Assembly: GCA_963575745.1 (NCBI GenBank)
Contig: CAUYUJ010021159.1
Coordinates: forward strand, 676,927 to 723,466
Length of the DNA: 46,540 bases
Direction of reading: 5' to 3'
Origin: Prorocentrum cordatum
Lineage: Eukaryota > Sar > Dinophyceae > Prorocentrales > Prorocentraceae
The stretch's first letter is position 1; every line of letters begins with the position of its first letter. Below are positions 29,282-39,522 of this stretch, one piece after another. The notes under the pieces were generated by a model. That model was not told where the DNA came from. It ran no database searches and was given only the letters and a program-made list of their open reading frames with translations. Made by a program: the position numbers and the translations under genes.

Positions 29282-30322
29282 CTACGCCCATCCATGAATC
29301 GTCGCTGTGCGCCCCCGCAGCAGCTGTTTCTTCGACTTATCCAAATGATCCCGAAGCGCCACGGGCATCCCTTTCGCCAACGGGAGCCACCCTGGCAAGC
29401 CTCCACGCACTTTCTCGCGGTGCCCCACCCGCCGCATTTTATCCCCCACTGTGTGCGGCCGCCTCTGCTCCCCCCCATGGCAGGGCCGGTCTCTCCGAGC
29501 GACCCGCAGAATCTGTTCTCCCCGTTCCCCCGCCCATTGCACTGCTCTCTGCTTCCCAACGTGACACCGAATGTCCTGGTTCGCATAAATCGCAACGGCC
29601 TCCACAAACCTCTCCTCCCTGAATCGCGCGTCCTCTAGCGACGTCGCCACCAGCTTCCTCTTCTCTCGCTCAGCTTTGCATACCCCGCACTCTAGTGCAT
29701 TGTTCTTCGCAGTTTCCTCTACCATCGCTCCACAGCGCGCGTTCCCGCACTGCGGGGCGCCGCTGACCCATGATCCTGTCGCGTCCGTTGGCCTGCCATG
29801 CAAGAAATTATACGCCCGCTCGGTCAGCTCTCCGCGACGGAACTCGTCTTGCACCCCTAGAAACCAGCCACCCTGGTCCTCCACGCGCTTGCACTCCGTC
29901 AGTTCTGTCATGCCTTGAACTGCCCCTTCGCCACCCGCCCCCCAGAACATGCGTTGCCCGTGATCCTCTGTGGCCCCCGGCGCGTACTTCCTCGCATATT
30001 GGAAATACGACGTGGGCAGCGCATTGATTGCCGTTCCCGACGGCGGGTCCAGCTGATAAAAACCCCCGCTGAATAACACGTTCAGGCCCCCGAAGGGCCT
30101 GTCTGCGCCGTCTCCTCCTACCTTTGCATCGCTCGCTGCAGACATACACGACCGCAGTTGCGAATCCAGCTCTGCCAGAAAATTCGCGCTCAACATGCTC
30201 ACCTCGTCAACGATGAGCCACTTCCACTGCGACATTCGCTGCGCAGCCAACTCCTTCTTCGTCTTCCTCTTCGCCTCGGCGTCCTTCTCACCGTCTGCGA
30301 CAGGTCCCTTCGTCTTATTCAC
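29282..30322 (-). pseudogene. Helitron remnant: Pif1 helicase core, Walker B to linker
   Basis: WKWLIVDEVSMLSANFLAEL is Walker B with the EVSM signature. RPFGGLNVLFSGGFYQLDPP corresponds to the helicase motif III region and supplies the Leu missing at the stop of the plus copy. EFRRGELTE...YNFLHGR...CGNARC is shared with the other element. Upstream in the same frame, after the TGA at 30365, sequence for LGGNTIHSACG continues the helicase, so the apparent ATG is internal. In motif III the plus copy has SGDFWQL where this copy has SGGFYQL; loss of the Asp would be expected to impair activity. Confidence 0.7.
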
Positions 30323-30364
30323 ACCCAGTCCACATGCACTGTGAATGGTGTTACCGCCCAGCGC

Positions 30365-30844
30365 TCATGCATTGGTGGCCTGCAGAGCTGCTACCTGGAA
30401 GCCAATGCCGCGCGTCCACCCCATCTCCTTCTCGAACAGCTCCGTCCGAATCTTGCCAATTACGAAGCTCTTCCCCGTCCCTGGGCCACCGTGCAGAACC
30501 CGGAACAGAGGCTCCATTCCCGCGCCTTTCTCGGCCACCTTCTGCCCCCGCGCCGGGAGCGAGAACTCCTGAGCCAGAACCCGATCGGCCACTGTCTCAA
30601 CAATACTCCGTTGACCCGCATTGAGCCCGCCAGCAGCGAGCTGGCGTTTCCACCTGCGCACGCTCGACGCCGTCGCCTTCTTTCCCGCGGCGGCCTCTGG
30701 GGCCCTGCCCTCTTCCGACCCGCCTTCCCCTTCCTGAGCTCTCGACGCGGCTGCCGCTGCCTGCGCCTGCTTCACTTTGTCGTCGCCCCGCGCTAGTGCA
30801 CCATCTCCTGCGCGTTTCCGTCGCCTCTTGCCTTTCTTACTCAT
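30365..30844 (-). pseudogene. Helitron remnant: Pif1 helicase N-terminal Walker A
   Basis: A basic linker (SKKGKRRRKRA), then LNAGQRSIVETVADRV and FRVLHGGPGTGKSFVIGKIR (Walker A GGPGTGKS), then GFQVAALQATNA and an in-frame TGA. The plus copy at the same place reads AFQAVMAQLLGGDTIHHACG, so the stop replaces a residue of the helicase core. Confidence 0.7.
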
Positions 30845-30892
30845 GCTGTCGCCCCGCGCGGCGTCGCCCCTTGCCGCTGCATCCTCGTTTTT

Positions 30893-31255
30893 TTATTTTT
30901 CGCCCTCCACGCTTGCATTCACCCGGCGGTCTTCCTTCTCCATGGACGCGCCCCCGACGCGCGTCTTCAGCTGCGCGGCCGCCTCCGCCATCCGCGGGCC
31001 CAACTCTTCGTCGCTATCAAGCTCGTCTTCGTGCTTGACGAGATCTTCGTCCGTGGCCGGTCGCATGTCCACCGCGCCCGTGTAGTTCTGGACGTACCTC
31101 TTCGTTTCCTCACACGACATGCCCCCCTTGAGCCACTTCATGGCCGCTTCTGCCCACGACCCGCGCTCGCCGCATAGGCCCCGCAGGTGCGGCGCCCCAC
31201 CCTCTCCGTCTTCGCGCCGAGTGAAAAGCCCCGCCTCCTGCGACTGGTGTTGCAC
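30893..31255 (-). pseudogene. Helitron remnant: pre-helicase linker
   Basis: RGSWAEAAMKWLKGGMSCEE, TKRYVQNYTGAVDMRP and DELDSDEELG align with the AKTWEAAMVAWLDGGVQSEE, ARYVGNF and DEDVSDEELE region of the plus-strand copy. A TAA at 30893-30895 lies in an A-rich run. Upstream there is an in-frame TGA near 31266 and similarity stops, so this is the 5' edge of the truncated copy (an intron at this point is the alternative). Confidence 0.6.
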
Positions 31256-31260
31256 TGTGG

Positions 31261-31550
31261 TTCATGCCAAGTTGCACGGAGAGAGCTGGAAAACAACTCC
31301 ACATCCTCCTCATCGCGCTCCTTCTCCATCGCTCTCTCCCTCTCTCTCTCTCTCTCTTTCTTTTTATCCCGCATCCCCCACAGTGGAAGCCTCTGTGTCA
31401 TGCCCATCTGCACTTTCATTTTGCATATGCTGCATTGCACTTGCATGGAATGCCATTGCATTGCATAGCATTGCATGGCATTGCATTACAACGCATGGGA
31501 TTGCATGTCTGTTGCGTCACTTCCCATTGCGCTGCGTTGCGTTGCGTTGA
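31261..31550. repeat. TC microsatellite and ATTGC-type repeats
   Basis: CTCTCTCTCT at about 31335-31365, then GCATTGCATTGCATAGCATT-like repeats at 31425-31515 and GCGTTGCGTTGCGTTG. These separate the truncated helicase from the satellite array. Confidence 0.85.
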
Positions 31551-32592
31551 GAGTTCCTCGCAACTCTGGGCTCCGAGTTGCCAGGGGCAAGGTGGCCTGG
31601 CCCATTTCGCCTGACTCATCATCGCAACTCTGGGATCCAAGATGCCACGCGCGAAGTGGTCCAGTCCATTTCGCCTGAGACGTCCTCGCAACTCTGGGCT
31701 CAGATATGCCCCTAACCTGAGGATGTCCAGCCCGTTTCGCCTTAGACATACCCGCAACTCTTGGCTCAGACATGCCGAGCGCGAGGTGATCTGGAAAAGC
31801 GTATTTTAAGACATTCTCGCCTGAGACATCCTCCCCAACTCTGCGAGATGCCGCGCGCGAGGTGGTCTGGCCAATTTCGCCTGAGACATCTTCGCAGCTC
31901 TGGGCTCCCAGATGCCACGCGCGAAGAGGTGCGACCCGGCTCGCCTGAGGATCCTTGCAATTCCGGGCTCATATATGTCCTGGATTGATGTGGTTCGGGC
32001 CCATTTCGCTCTGAGACCTCTCGCGTGCGAAGCGGTCCGGCTAATTTTGCCTGCGACATCTTCGCAACTCTGGGCTCCAAGATGTCGCGCGTGGGCTCAG
32101 GGATACTCTGACATAAGGTGGTCCAGCCTGTTTCGCCTGGGACATCCTCGCAACTCCAGGCTCAGAGATGCCGCGTGCGAGGTGGTCGGGCCCTTTCGCC
32201 ACAGGCATCATCGAAACTCTGGGATCGGAAATGCTCTGACTGAGTTGGTCCGGCACGATTCGCCTGTGACATCCTCGCAACTCTGGGCTCAGATATGCCC
32301 TGACCTGAGGTGGTCTGGCCCCATTCGCCCGGGGCATCCACGCAACTCTGAGATCCGAGATGCCAAGCGCGAGGTGGCCCAGTTAAACTCGCCTCGGACC
32401 TCCTCGCAACTCTGGGCTCCCAGATGCCGCGTGCGAAGCGGTCCGGCGAATTTTGCCTGCGACATCTTCGCAACTCTGGGCTCCAAGATGTCGCGCGTGG
32501 GCTCAGGGATACTCTGACATAAAGTGGTCCAGCCTGTTTCGTCTGGGACATCCTCGCAACTCCAGGCTTAGAGATGCCGCGTGCGGACGAGG
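31550..32592 (+). repeat. ~65-bp satellite array (family B), plus orientation
   Basis: Units as at 23.1-24.2 kb. An internal duplication is visible: the segment at about 32050-32165 (CTCAGGGATACTCTGACATA) recurs at about 32460-32580. The stretch 32140-32580 is an inverted match to 27130-27545. Confidence 0.92.
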
Positions 32593-32868
32593 GGGACGCA
32601 GAGGGAATGCTCAGAGTCATGGGTTATGGGTTCGAGGCATCTTTATACATATAACGGCGCACCGGGTCCGGGGGCCCGGGGCCGGGACCCCGACCACAAG
32701 ACCACAAATGTGGGCCCCGGGGGGCCCGGGGGCTCGTCGGACCGCCGGACGCCGTCCAAGATCGTTCGCAGGCGGCTTCGGAACGCGCTCCGATGGCTCC
32801 AGATGCCTTCCAAGACGCCTGTCATGACACCAAGAAGGCCCCAGAAGCCTCCAAGACGCTCCGAGAGG
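32593..32868. other. Spacer, no gene recognised
   Basis: GGGCCCGGGG-type G/C runs near 32665-32735; no coding sequence supported. Confidence 0.5.
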
Positions 32869-32869
32869 C

Positions 32870-33510
32870 AGCCCAAGAGAGGCCCAAGAAGCAAAAATCG
32901 TGCCATTCCTATGGGAAAACGTATATTTTTCGCATGTTCGCCTCTTGGGCTTTCACCGCGTCCAAGACTGCCCAAGAGGCGCCCAAGACGGTCTACGAGG
33001 CCTCCGGGAGCGCTCCAAGGCTGCGCACGAGTGGCCCAGGACGGCCCCAAGACGGCCCAAGAGAGCCCCAAGACGAGTTCGAGAGGGGTCCCAGACGGAG
33101 AAAGCCAACCTCGAATTCCGAGCTTCCGGCCCAAGAGGCTCCAGGAGGCTCCAGGAGGCGCCAAAGTGCCGCCAAGAGGCGCCAAAAGGCTCCCAAAAAC
33201 ACCCCAAGACGTTCCGAGAATCACCCCAAGAGAGGTCCAAGAAACAAAAATCGTGCCATTCCTATGGGAAAACGTATATTTTCGCATGTTTGCATATTGG
33301 GCTTTCACCGCGTCCAAGACGGCCCAAGAGGCCTCCAAGACGGCCTAGGAGGCCTCCGGGAGCGCTCCAAGGCTGCGCACGAGTGGCTCAGGACGGCCCC
33401 AAGACGGCCCAAGAGAACCCCAAGACGACGTCGAGAGGGGTCCCAGAAGGAGAAAACCACTCTCCAATTCCGAGCTTCCGGCCCAACACATCCCAGGAGG
33501 CGACAAAACG
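32870..33510 (+). repeat. Two direct copies of a ~350-bp repeat
   Basis: TCGTGCCATTCCTATGGGAA occurs at about 32898 and 33251, spacing 353 bp. The following words CCTCCGGGAGCGCTCCAAGG, CTGCGCACGAGTGGC and CCGAGCTTCCGGCCCAA also recur in order, with few differences. Continuous frames with RPKR/KTAQE words reflect CCAAGACGGCCC repeats rather than a gene. Confidence 0.85.
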
Positions 33511-36420
33511 CCGCCCAGTGCAGCGTCCAACGCCAGTGAAAGTGACATCCCCGCGCTGTCGTTTGCCCCCCCCCTCCCCCCCCCGCCACGCGCGCGCGCG
33601 CCGCGCCCCCCGCCGCTCGCCCCGACGCCTTAAAATGCACCCAGGACGGCCCCGCAAGGGCACCGAGAAAGCACCGACACGGCCCCGTGCGGACCCTGCG
33701 AAATGCCGTGTTCGATGCCCGAGATAGCGACAACTCCCGAGAGGTCGCTTAAAGCCGCCCCGAAGCTCCAGGAGGAGCCCACATAGAACCTCAAGATGTC
33801 ATCGATCGCCTAGGACCGACTCCAACATGACACAACATGGCGCGACATAGCCCGAGCGAGAAAAAACGCGAGCCGCGGCGCCACCAAGCAAACGACATTT
33901 TTCCTTGCAGAACTAGCAGTTGGGGGGGGGTCAATGCGTCGCGCATTTGAACGCATCGCTGCTTCCAAGAAAGCCCAGCGCAGCCCGCGTCAACACCGCC
34001 GCGCGTTGAAAACAGAATTTGGAGAAGTTGCGCCGCTAGCCTGCGTCAGAGAGCGCCCGTTAGCGTCGCCAGGCGCGATGCCCAGTGGCAGGGGGGAGGG
34101 CGGCCCTCGCTCTCCCCCTCATCCTCCCCCTCCTCATCCCCTCCTCCTGCGCCTCGTCATCCCCCTCCTCGCCTTTCCCGCGCCCCCATCCCACTCGGGG
34201 TTCCTGCTGCCGACCTTGTTTCTAACGCAGCCCTTCCGAAGAGCTCGGGTCGCAAGGATGATGGCGGCCCCGCGTTGCAGACGGGTGCAGTCCGTTTGAG
34301 CGCGCGCCTGGGAAACACTCGACAGCGAGGTCATGGCTCTCTCGGGCCCTAAGAAAGCCTCAATATGGCGCCCAGAGGACGCCGAAAAGGCCACCCGAGG
34401 CGCCCTTTTCAACGCCAGTGAAAATGGCGCCGCCAAGGCGCCGCTCGAAGCCACCCCGGAGCACCAGAAGGAGCACAAGAGGGCCCCGAGCGGGCCCCAG
34501 GATAGCCGCTAGTTCGCCCCGAGAGGGCCCGACAGGACCTTGGGAGACCCCCAGGGAAGCCAAACGGAGCCACGAGGAGCTACGTGCAACCAGCTGTTCA
34601 ACGCAGCCCCCCCCCCGAGCCACCATGGGCCCTCTTGGGGGCGTGAAACCATTGCGAGGGCCCAGAGAGGGCCCGAAGGGGCCTCCAAGGAGCCGCGCCC
34701 GACGCCCGTGAAAGCGACGCATTCGATGGGTCGTTGGGCCACCCCCCCTTCCCGAAGCCTTCATAGGGGCCCAAGGGGGCGCCTAAAGGGGCCCCATGCA
34801 AGCCCCAGGGCGGCGCTAAGAGGGTCGCAAGAAGGCCCTTTCGAGGCGTCGCGTTCGACGCCAGCGAAAGCGACGTCTCCGAGGGGCCGCTTGAAGCCAC
34901 CCCGAAGCACCAAGAAGCGCCCAATCGGACTTCAGATGGTATCGGTAGCTCAAGACGGCCACCAACATGAGACAACATGGCGCGCCTTGACCCGAGCGAG
35001 GCAACAGCGGGAATCGCATAGCCACCAAGCGCGCACCCGCGACTTCCCTGCCGAATTAGCAGTTGGGGCGGACATCCGCCGCGCATTTGAAGCCAATGGC
35101 GCCGCCAATGTCGCCCACTGTAGCCCAAGCAAGCGCCGCCGCGGGTTGGCAGCGCGCGTTGAAGGAGTCGTGTTGGTGGCGTGCGCCATGCAGCGCCACT
35201 CAGCGCCGCTGGGCGTGGTGTCCAATGGCAATGAAGATGGCCGCCCTCTCTCTCTTCCTTCTCCGCGCCCGCTCCATCCCCCCTCCACTCGGGGTCGCCT
35301 GTGCGAGCGCCCCCCCCCCCACCCAGCAGCGCCTGTTGCCATCCATGTGTTTTGGCGCAGCCCCGCCGAACAGCTCGGGCCACAAGAATTATGGCGAACA
35401 AGCAGGCGCAGGCGGGCGCAGTCCGTCTGGGTGCGCGCCTGGAAACCAATCGACGGCGAGGTTTTCGACCCCTTGAGCTCCAGAGAAAGCCCCAAGACCG
35501 CGACCAGGGGGGCGCCGAGAAGGCCCTTCGAGGCGTCACTGTCGACGCCCGTGAAAGTGGCGCCGCAGCGGGGCCGCCCGAGAAAAAAGAAGAAGAAGAA
35601 GAAGAATAACAGAAAAGAAAACAAAAAACAAAAAAAAAAAACGACCTGAGCCCGATGGGGGCGCAGAGAGGGCCCCGAGGCAGTCAGCAGGCCGCCCCGA
35701 GAGCGCCCACTAATGCCCCAAGAGGCCGCCGAGAAACGCGCAGCAGGAGCCATGATGAGCTGTGCTAAACCAGCTGCGTATGTTTGCTCGCCATGGGCCC
35801 ACCCCGAGGCAGCAGCGGGCCAATAACAAAAACGATAATATATATATATATATATATATATAAAAAAAAAAACACGCAGCGCGAGGGCTTCGAAAGAGCA
35901 TGGGGAAGCCCCGAGAGGGCCCCGCGAGGGGCATCCGAGGTGTCACTTCAAACGCCCGCGCAAAGAGACTTCTAACGGATCGCTGGAAGCACTCCCATGA
36001 GCCCATGGAGGACCCCAGCGAGGGCGCCAAAGAACGCCGAGAACGCACCGCGGCAGCACCGAGAAGGTTCCAAGAGGGCATGCCGAGGTGTCGCGTTCAA
36101 CGCCCGTGAACGCATCGCCCCCCTAAGGGATCGTGCGAAGCCCGCGCGGATCATCGAAAGGAGCCCGATGGGGGCTCTCGAAGGGCCACAGGAGAGCTCC
36201 GAGACGGCCTTGCGAGGGTGCCCAGGGTGCCATTCGAAGTGCCGCGTTGAACGCCAGTGAAATTGAATCGCCAAGGGGTCGCTCCAAGCCTTCCCGAAGC
36301 CTGGGGGGGGGGGCGAGAGGGCCTCCGAAGGGCACCTGGATAACTAAAAGATTGCCCCGATGGGGGGCCCACGAGCTCACCAGAACGCCCCCCCCCCCTC
36401 CCCCTCCCCAGAGAGGCACA
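33510..36420 (+). repeat. Large diverged tandem duplication, ~1.14-kb unit
   Basis: Segment 33750-34330 matches 34905-35470 in order: CACAACATGGCGCGACATAG / GACAACATGGCGCGCCTTG, CTAGCAGTTGGGG / TTAGCAGTTGGGG, CGCGCATTTGAA (both), CCACTCGGGGT (both), GCGCGCCTGGGAAAC / GCGCGCCTGGAAACC. A third copy begins near 35720 and decays. A short core related to TTCAACGCCAGTGAAAGTG recurs about eight times, near 33525, 34408, 34695, 34855, 35535, 35944, 36092 and 36240. A (TA)n run lies at 35838-35862. No gene is recognised. Confidence 0.7.
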
Positions 36421-36588
36421 ACATATAGACATTAGTTTTGTTATCTAAAGGCTGCCGCCTCTGCCGCCGACCCCAAAGAAGGTCTGGACTTTTTTATTTT
36501 TGTTTGTAGGGCGGGCCGGGCGTTTCGCCTGAGATTCCTTATTATTTATGACACTGAAGCTTAAAACGTGGCAACAATTTCGCAGATG
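36421..36588. other. Short spacer before the 83-bp array
   Basis: AT-richer than its neighbours; nothing recognised. Confidence 0.4.
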
Positions 36589-37085
36589 GAGGGCGGGTGG
36601 TTTTTAAGATGTGGCTCTCGCCGTAGCGCCGCGCACATTCGTTTTTAAACATTTGCAAGAGTTTCACGGATTGAGGGCGGGTGGTTTTCAAAATGTGGTT
36701 CTCCCGCTAGCGTCGTGCACATTCATTTTGCACATTTGCGAGAGCTTTACGGATTGAGGGCGAGTTGTTTTCAAAATGTGGTTCTCGCCCCAGCGCCGCG
36801 CGCATTCGGTTTAAATATTTGCAAGTGTTTCACGAATTGAGGGCGGATGATTTTCAAAATGCGGTTTTCCCTTTAGCACCGCGCACATTCGCGTCAAAAC
36901 TTTGCACGAGTTTCACGGATGGAGGGCGGGTGGTTTTCAAAATGTGGCTCTCGCCTTAGCGCCGCGCACATTCGTTTAAAAGTCTTGCAAGAGTTTTACG
37001 GTTTGAGGGCGGGTCGTTTTCAAAATGTTCTCTTGCCCTAGCGCCGCGCACAGTCGCTTTAGAAAAATGGAAGAGCTTCACGGAT
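36589..37085 (+). repeat. 83-bp tandem repeat, six units
   Basis: GAGGGCGGGTGGTTTTCAAA-type starts at 36589, 36673, 36756, 36839, 36922 and 37005. Each continues ATGTGGTTCTCGCC, TAGCGCCGCGCACATTCG, TTTGCAAGAGTTTCACGGAT. Unrelated in sequence to the 90-bp satellite. Confidence 0.93.
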
Positions 37086-37131
37086 TCCCATGATTAACGT
37101 ACCAGAGGTGGTTTTTGGGTAGGGTTCAATT

Positions 37132-37386
37132 TCATGCGGGTGCAACAATCATGTTGATTCGCGGACTTGAAATCTCCAAACAGGCGTCCTGAAAATATTC
37201 CGGATCGTCAAGACGCAGCAGCAGCAGTCGGGTTAGTTGTTGGCGTTGAAATCCCGAGAACAATGTGATGGCATGTTTCAGGATCTTCAAACGGGTGTCT
37301 TCCAACGAGGTAGTTCCCTCAATGGAAATGAACCGTTGTATGGGGCCTATGAAGAGGGAGCGTGGAGGGAGGGTTAATTCCAACAT
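37132..37386 (-). CDS. Hypothetical 84-aa ORF
   Basis: ATG-initiated reading frame with balanced composition (EDTRLKILKHAITLFSGF, RLLLLRLDDPEYFQDACLEI), unlike the simple-repeat frames. I recognise no family. It could be an exon or chance: CTCCAAACAGGCGTCCTGA and CTTCAAACGGGTGTCTTCC inside it look like a weak internal repeat. No supporting splice signals were established. Confidence 0.25.
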   Translation of the reverse strand: MLELTLPPRSLFIGPIQRFISIEGTTSLEDTRLKILKHAITLFSGFQRQQLTRLLLLRLDDPEYFQDACLEISSPRINMIVAPA

Positions 37387-37411
37387 CGTTGATGACTGTT
37401 GTGTTTACCCT

Positions 37412-38245
37412 GGTCCTCCTCCTCCTCCTCCTCCTCCTCCTCCTCCTCTTTCTCCTCCTCCTCCTCCTCCTCCTCCGTCCTCCCCTCCTCCGCTCTCCTG
37501 CGTTCTTTTCTTCTCCTCCTCCTCCCTCGTCCTCCTCCGATGTGATCCCGAGAGGTGTGGGCAGCCGAGGCTTCTTCCTCAGGGGCAACGCTAGGGGGTG
37601 TAACGGTAGGAAGGGATGCGTAGAGGGGGGGATGCGTCGATCTCCAATCGCACAGTCATCGTCGATAGGGACCCGACCCGCCCAGGAAGGTCCGGATTTG
37701 CTATCGGGGGCCACTCGCCGACCTATCGGCGATGCATCGCCGATTCCAGGTCGATGCGTCCCCCTCTATGCCAGTTCCCCTTTGTTGTTGACCCATTCCT
37801 CCGCTCTATTCTCGTCCTCCTGCTCCTCCTACTTGCTCCTCCTCCTCCTCCTCCTCTTCCTCTTCCTCCTCCCCCTCCCCCTTCCCCTCCCCTTCCCCCT
37901 CCCCCTCTCCCTCGTCCTTCTCCTCCTCTTCCTCCTCCTCCTTCTCCCCTCCCTCTCCCTCCCCCTCCCCTCCTCCTCCTCTCCCTCCCTCCTCCTCCTC
38001 CTCCTCCTCCTCCTCCTCCTCCTCCTCCCTCTCCTCCTGCCTCCTCCCTCCTCCTGCTCCTCCCTCCTCCTCCTCCTCCTCCCTCCTCCTCCTCTCCTCC
38101 TCCCCCTCCCCCTCCTCCTCCTCCCTCTCCCCTCCCCCTCTCCTCCTCCTCCTCCTCCTCATCTCCTCCTCCTCCTCCTCCTCCTCCTCCTCCTCCTCCT
38201 CCTCCCCCTCCGCTTCCTCCTCCTGGTGCGCCCCCGCGAGGGGTG
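37412..38245. repeat. (TCC)n polypyrimidine tract
   Basis: About 0.8 kb of TCC/CCT in two blocks split by a unique piece at 37530-37790. Each block is followed by a similar ~30-bp segment, GGTGTGGGCAGCCGAGGCTT near 37555 and GGGGTGGGCAGCCGAGGCTT near 38236. Confidence 0.93.
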
Positions 38246-38875
38246 GGCAGCCGAGGCTTCCTGCGCCGATGCCAAATGCCATGCTCTGGCGGGCCAGCCA
38301 CCAGGCACGCGTGTGCGCGTGCCTGACTCTGCGGGTTCCATCTGCGGCCGCTGCAGGCACCCTTGTGCGAGGAGTGTCGGACGGGTCTAGGAATAAGTCG
38401 GGCCTGTCCCTCTACAGGAGGAATGTGCAAAATAGCAACAAGAGAATCCAGGGACGTTTTTTTTCTACTCGTTTGTTTTCGTCCAAAATCCCCCTGTAGG
38501 AGGACATGCCCGACTCAAGGCTAGGACCGGAACGCTCTGAGAAGGCCGCGATGCCCGATACATCTTCCAGAGCCGCCGCATCTCAGAGATTCTCGATTTG
38601 TCCACACCCGAATTCATCCTCGTCTTGGCTTCTTCTCAGAGTGCCACCTCGAACAATCGTCAGGCCCTTGCATCCATATCTGGCTGTCTGCGGCAGCTCC
38701 CGCCGCCGTGTCGGCGCAGCGCTCAGTGCGGTGACGCTTCGAGCACCGCCTAGAAGGCCGTAACATGTGACACTTCTCGTCTCCATTCCTGGAGGGGCTA
38801 TCCAGGGGGCTACCTGGGCCGTCTTGGGAGACTTTGGGCATCTGTCTGCCTCATGTGGCACTTGGAGGAGCGGAG
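38246..38875. other. Unique spacer between TCC and GGA tracts
   Basis: 630 bp of complex sequence. A forward frame near 38255-38390 contains CADAKCHALAG and SICGRCRHPCARS, which is Cys-rich but too short to call. It lies just upstream of the Helitron coding region. Confidence 0.4.
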
Positions 38876-39504
38876 GGTAAGGAGGGAAGAGGAGGAGGAG
38901 GAGGAGGAGGAGGAGGAGGAGGAGGAGGAGGAGGAGGAGGAGGAGGAGGAGGCGGGAGGAGGAGGAGGAGGAAGGAGGAGGAGGAGGAGGAGGAGGAGGA
39001 GGAGGAGGAGGAGGAGGAGGAGGAGGAGGAGGAGAGGAGGAGGAGGAGGAGGAGGAGAGGAGGAGGAGGAGGAGGGAGGAGGAGGAGGAGGAGGAGGAGG
39101 AGGAGGGAGGAGGAGGAGGAGGAGGAGGAGGAGGAGGAGGCGGAGGAGGAGGTGGAGGAGGAGGAGGAGGTGGAGGAGGAGAGGAGGAGGAGGAGGGAGG
39201 AGGAGGAGGAGGAGGAGGAGGAGGAGGAGGAGGAGGAGGAGGAGGATGGAGGAGGGGAGGAGGAGGAGAGAGGAGGAGGAGGAGGAGGAGGAGGAGGAGG
39301 AGGGGAGGAGGAGGAGGAGGAGGAGGAGGAGGGGGAGGAGGAGGAGGAGGAGGAGGAGGAGGAGGAGGAGGAGGAGGAGGAGGAGGCGGAGGAGGAGAGG
39401 AGAGGAGGAGGACCGGGGAGGAGGAGGAGGAGGAGAAGGGGGAGGAGGAGAAGGGGGAGGAGGAGAAGGAGGAGGAGGAGGAGGAGGAGGAGGGGGAGGA
39501 GGAG
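38876..39504. repeat. (GGA)n polypurine tract leading into the Helitron ORF
   Basis: About 630 bp of GGA repeats. In the frame of the downstream Rep ORF it is open (Glu/Gly codons, no stop) but contains no ATG, so the N-terminus of the transposon protein cannot be fixed. Confidence 0.95.
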
Positions 39505-39522
39505 ATTATACCGCCAGAGATT

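Larger units (their letters stand above)
27745..31260 (-). mobile_element. 5'-truncated, decayed Helitron-like element (minus strand)
   Basis: A run of minus-strand segments collinear with the helicase and zinc-knuckle half of the element at 39.5-46.1 kb: pre-helicase linker, Walker A, Walker B, the FGGLNV motif, the EFRRG...FLHG linker, AHAAQGRT, SSYVAITRARRR and a Cys cluster. The HUH Rep half is missing; similarity begins near 31255, where a TC microsatellite and satellite DNA take over. It carries in-frame stops at 30893, 30365, 29282 and 28066 and a frame change near 28345. The Helitron assignment is by homology to the plus-strand copy. It is flanked by family-B satellite in opposite orientations. 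Confidence 0.8.

Noticed and set aside
32453-33727. Pro/Arg/Lys-rich ORFs such as RPQDGPREPQDE
   Set aside because: They are translations of CCAAGACGGCCC repeats, occur in several frames and strands at once, and lack any recognisable domain.
38255-38390. Cys-rich forward frame (CADAKCHALAG ... CGRCRHPCARS)
   Set aside because: Too short, no start or splice support, and its beginning is shared with a repeat near 37555; left as unassigned spacer.
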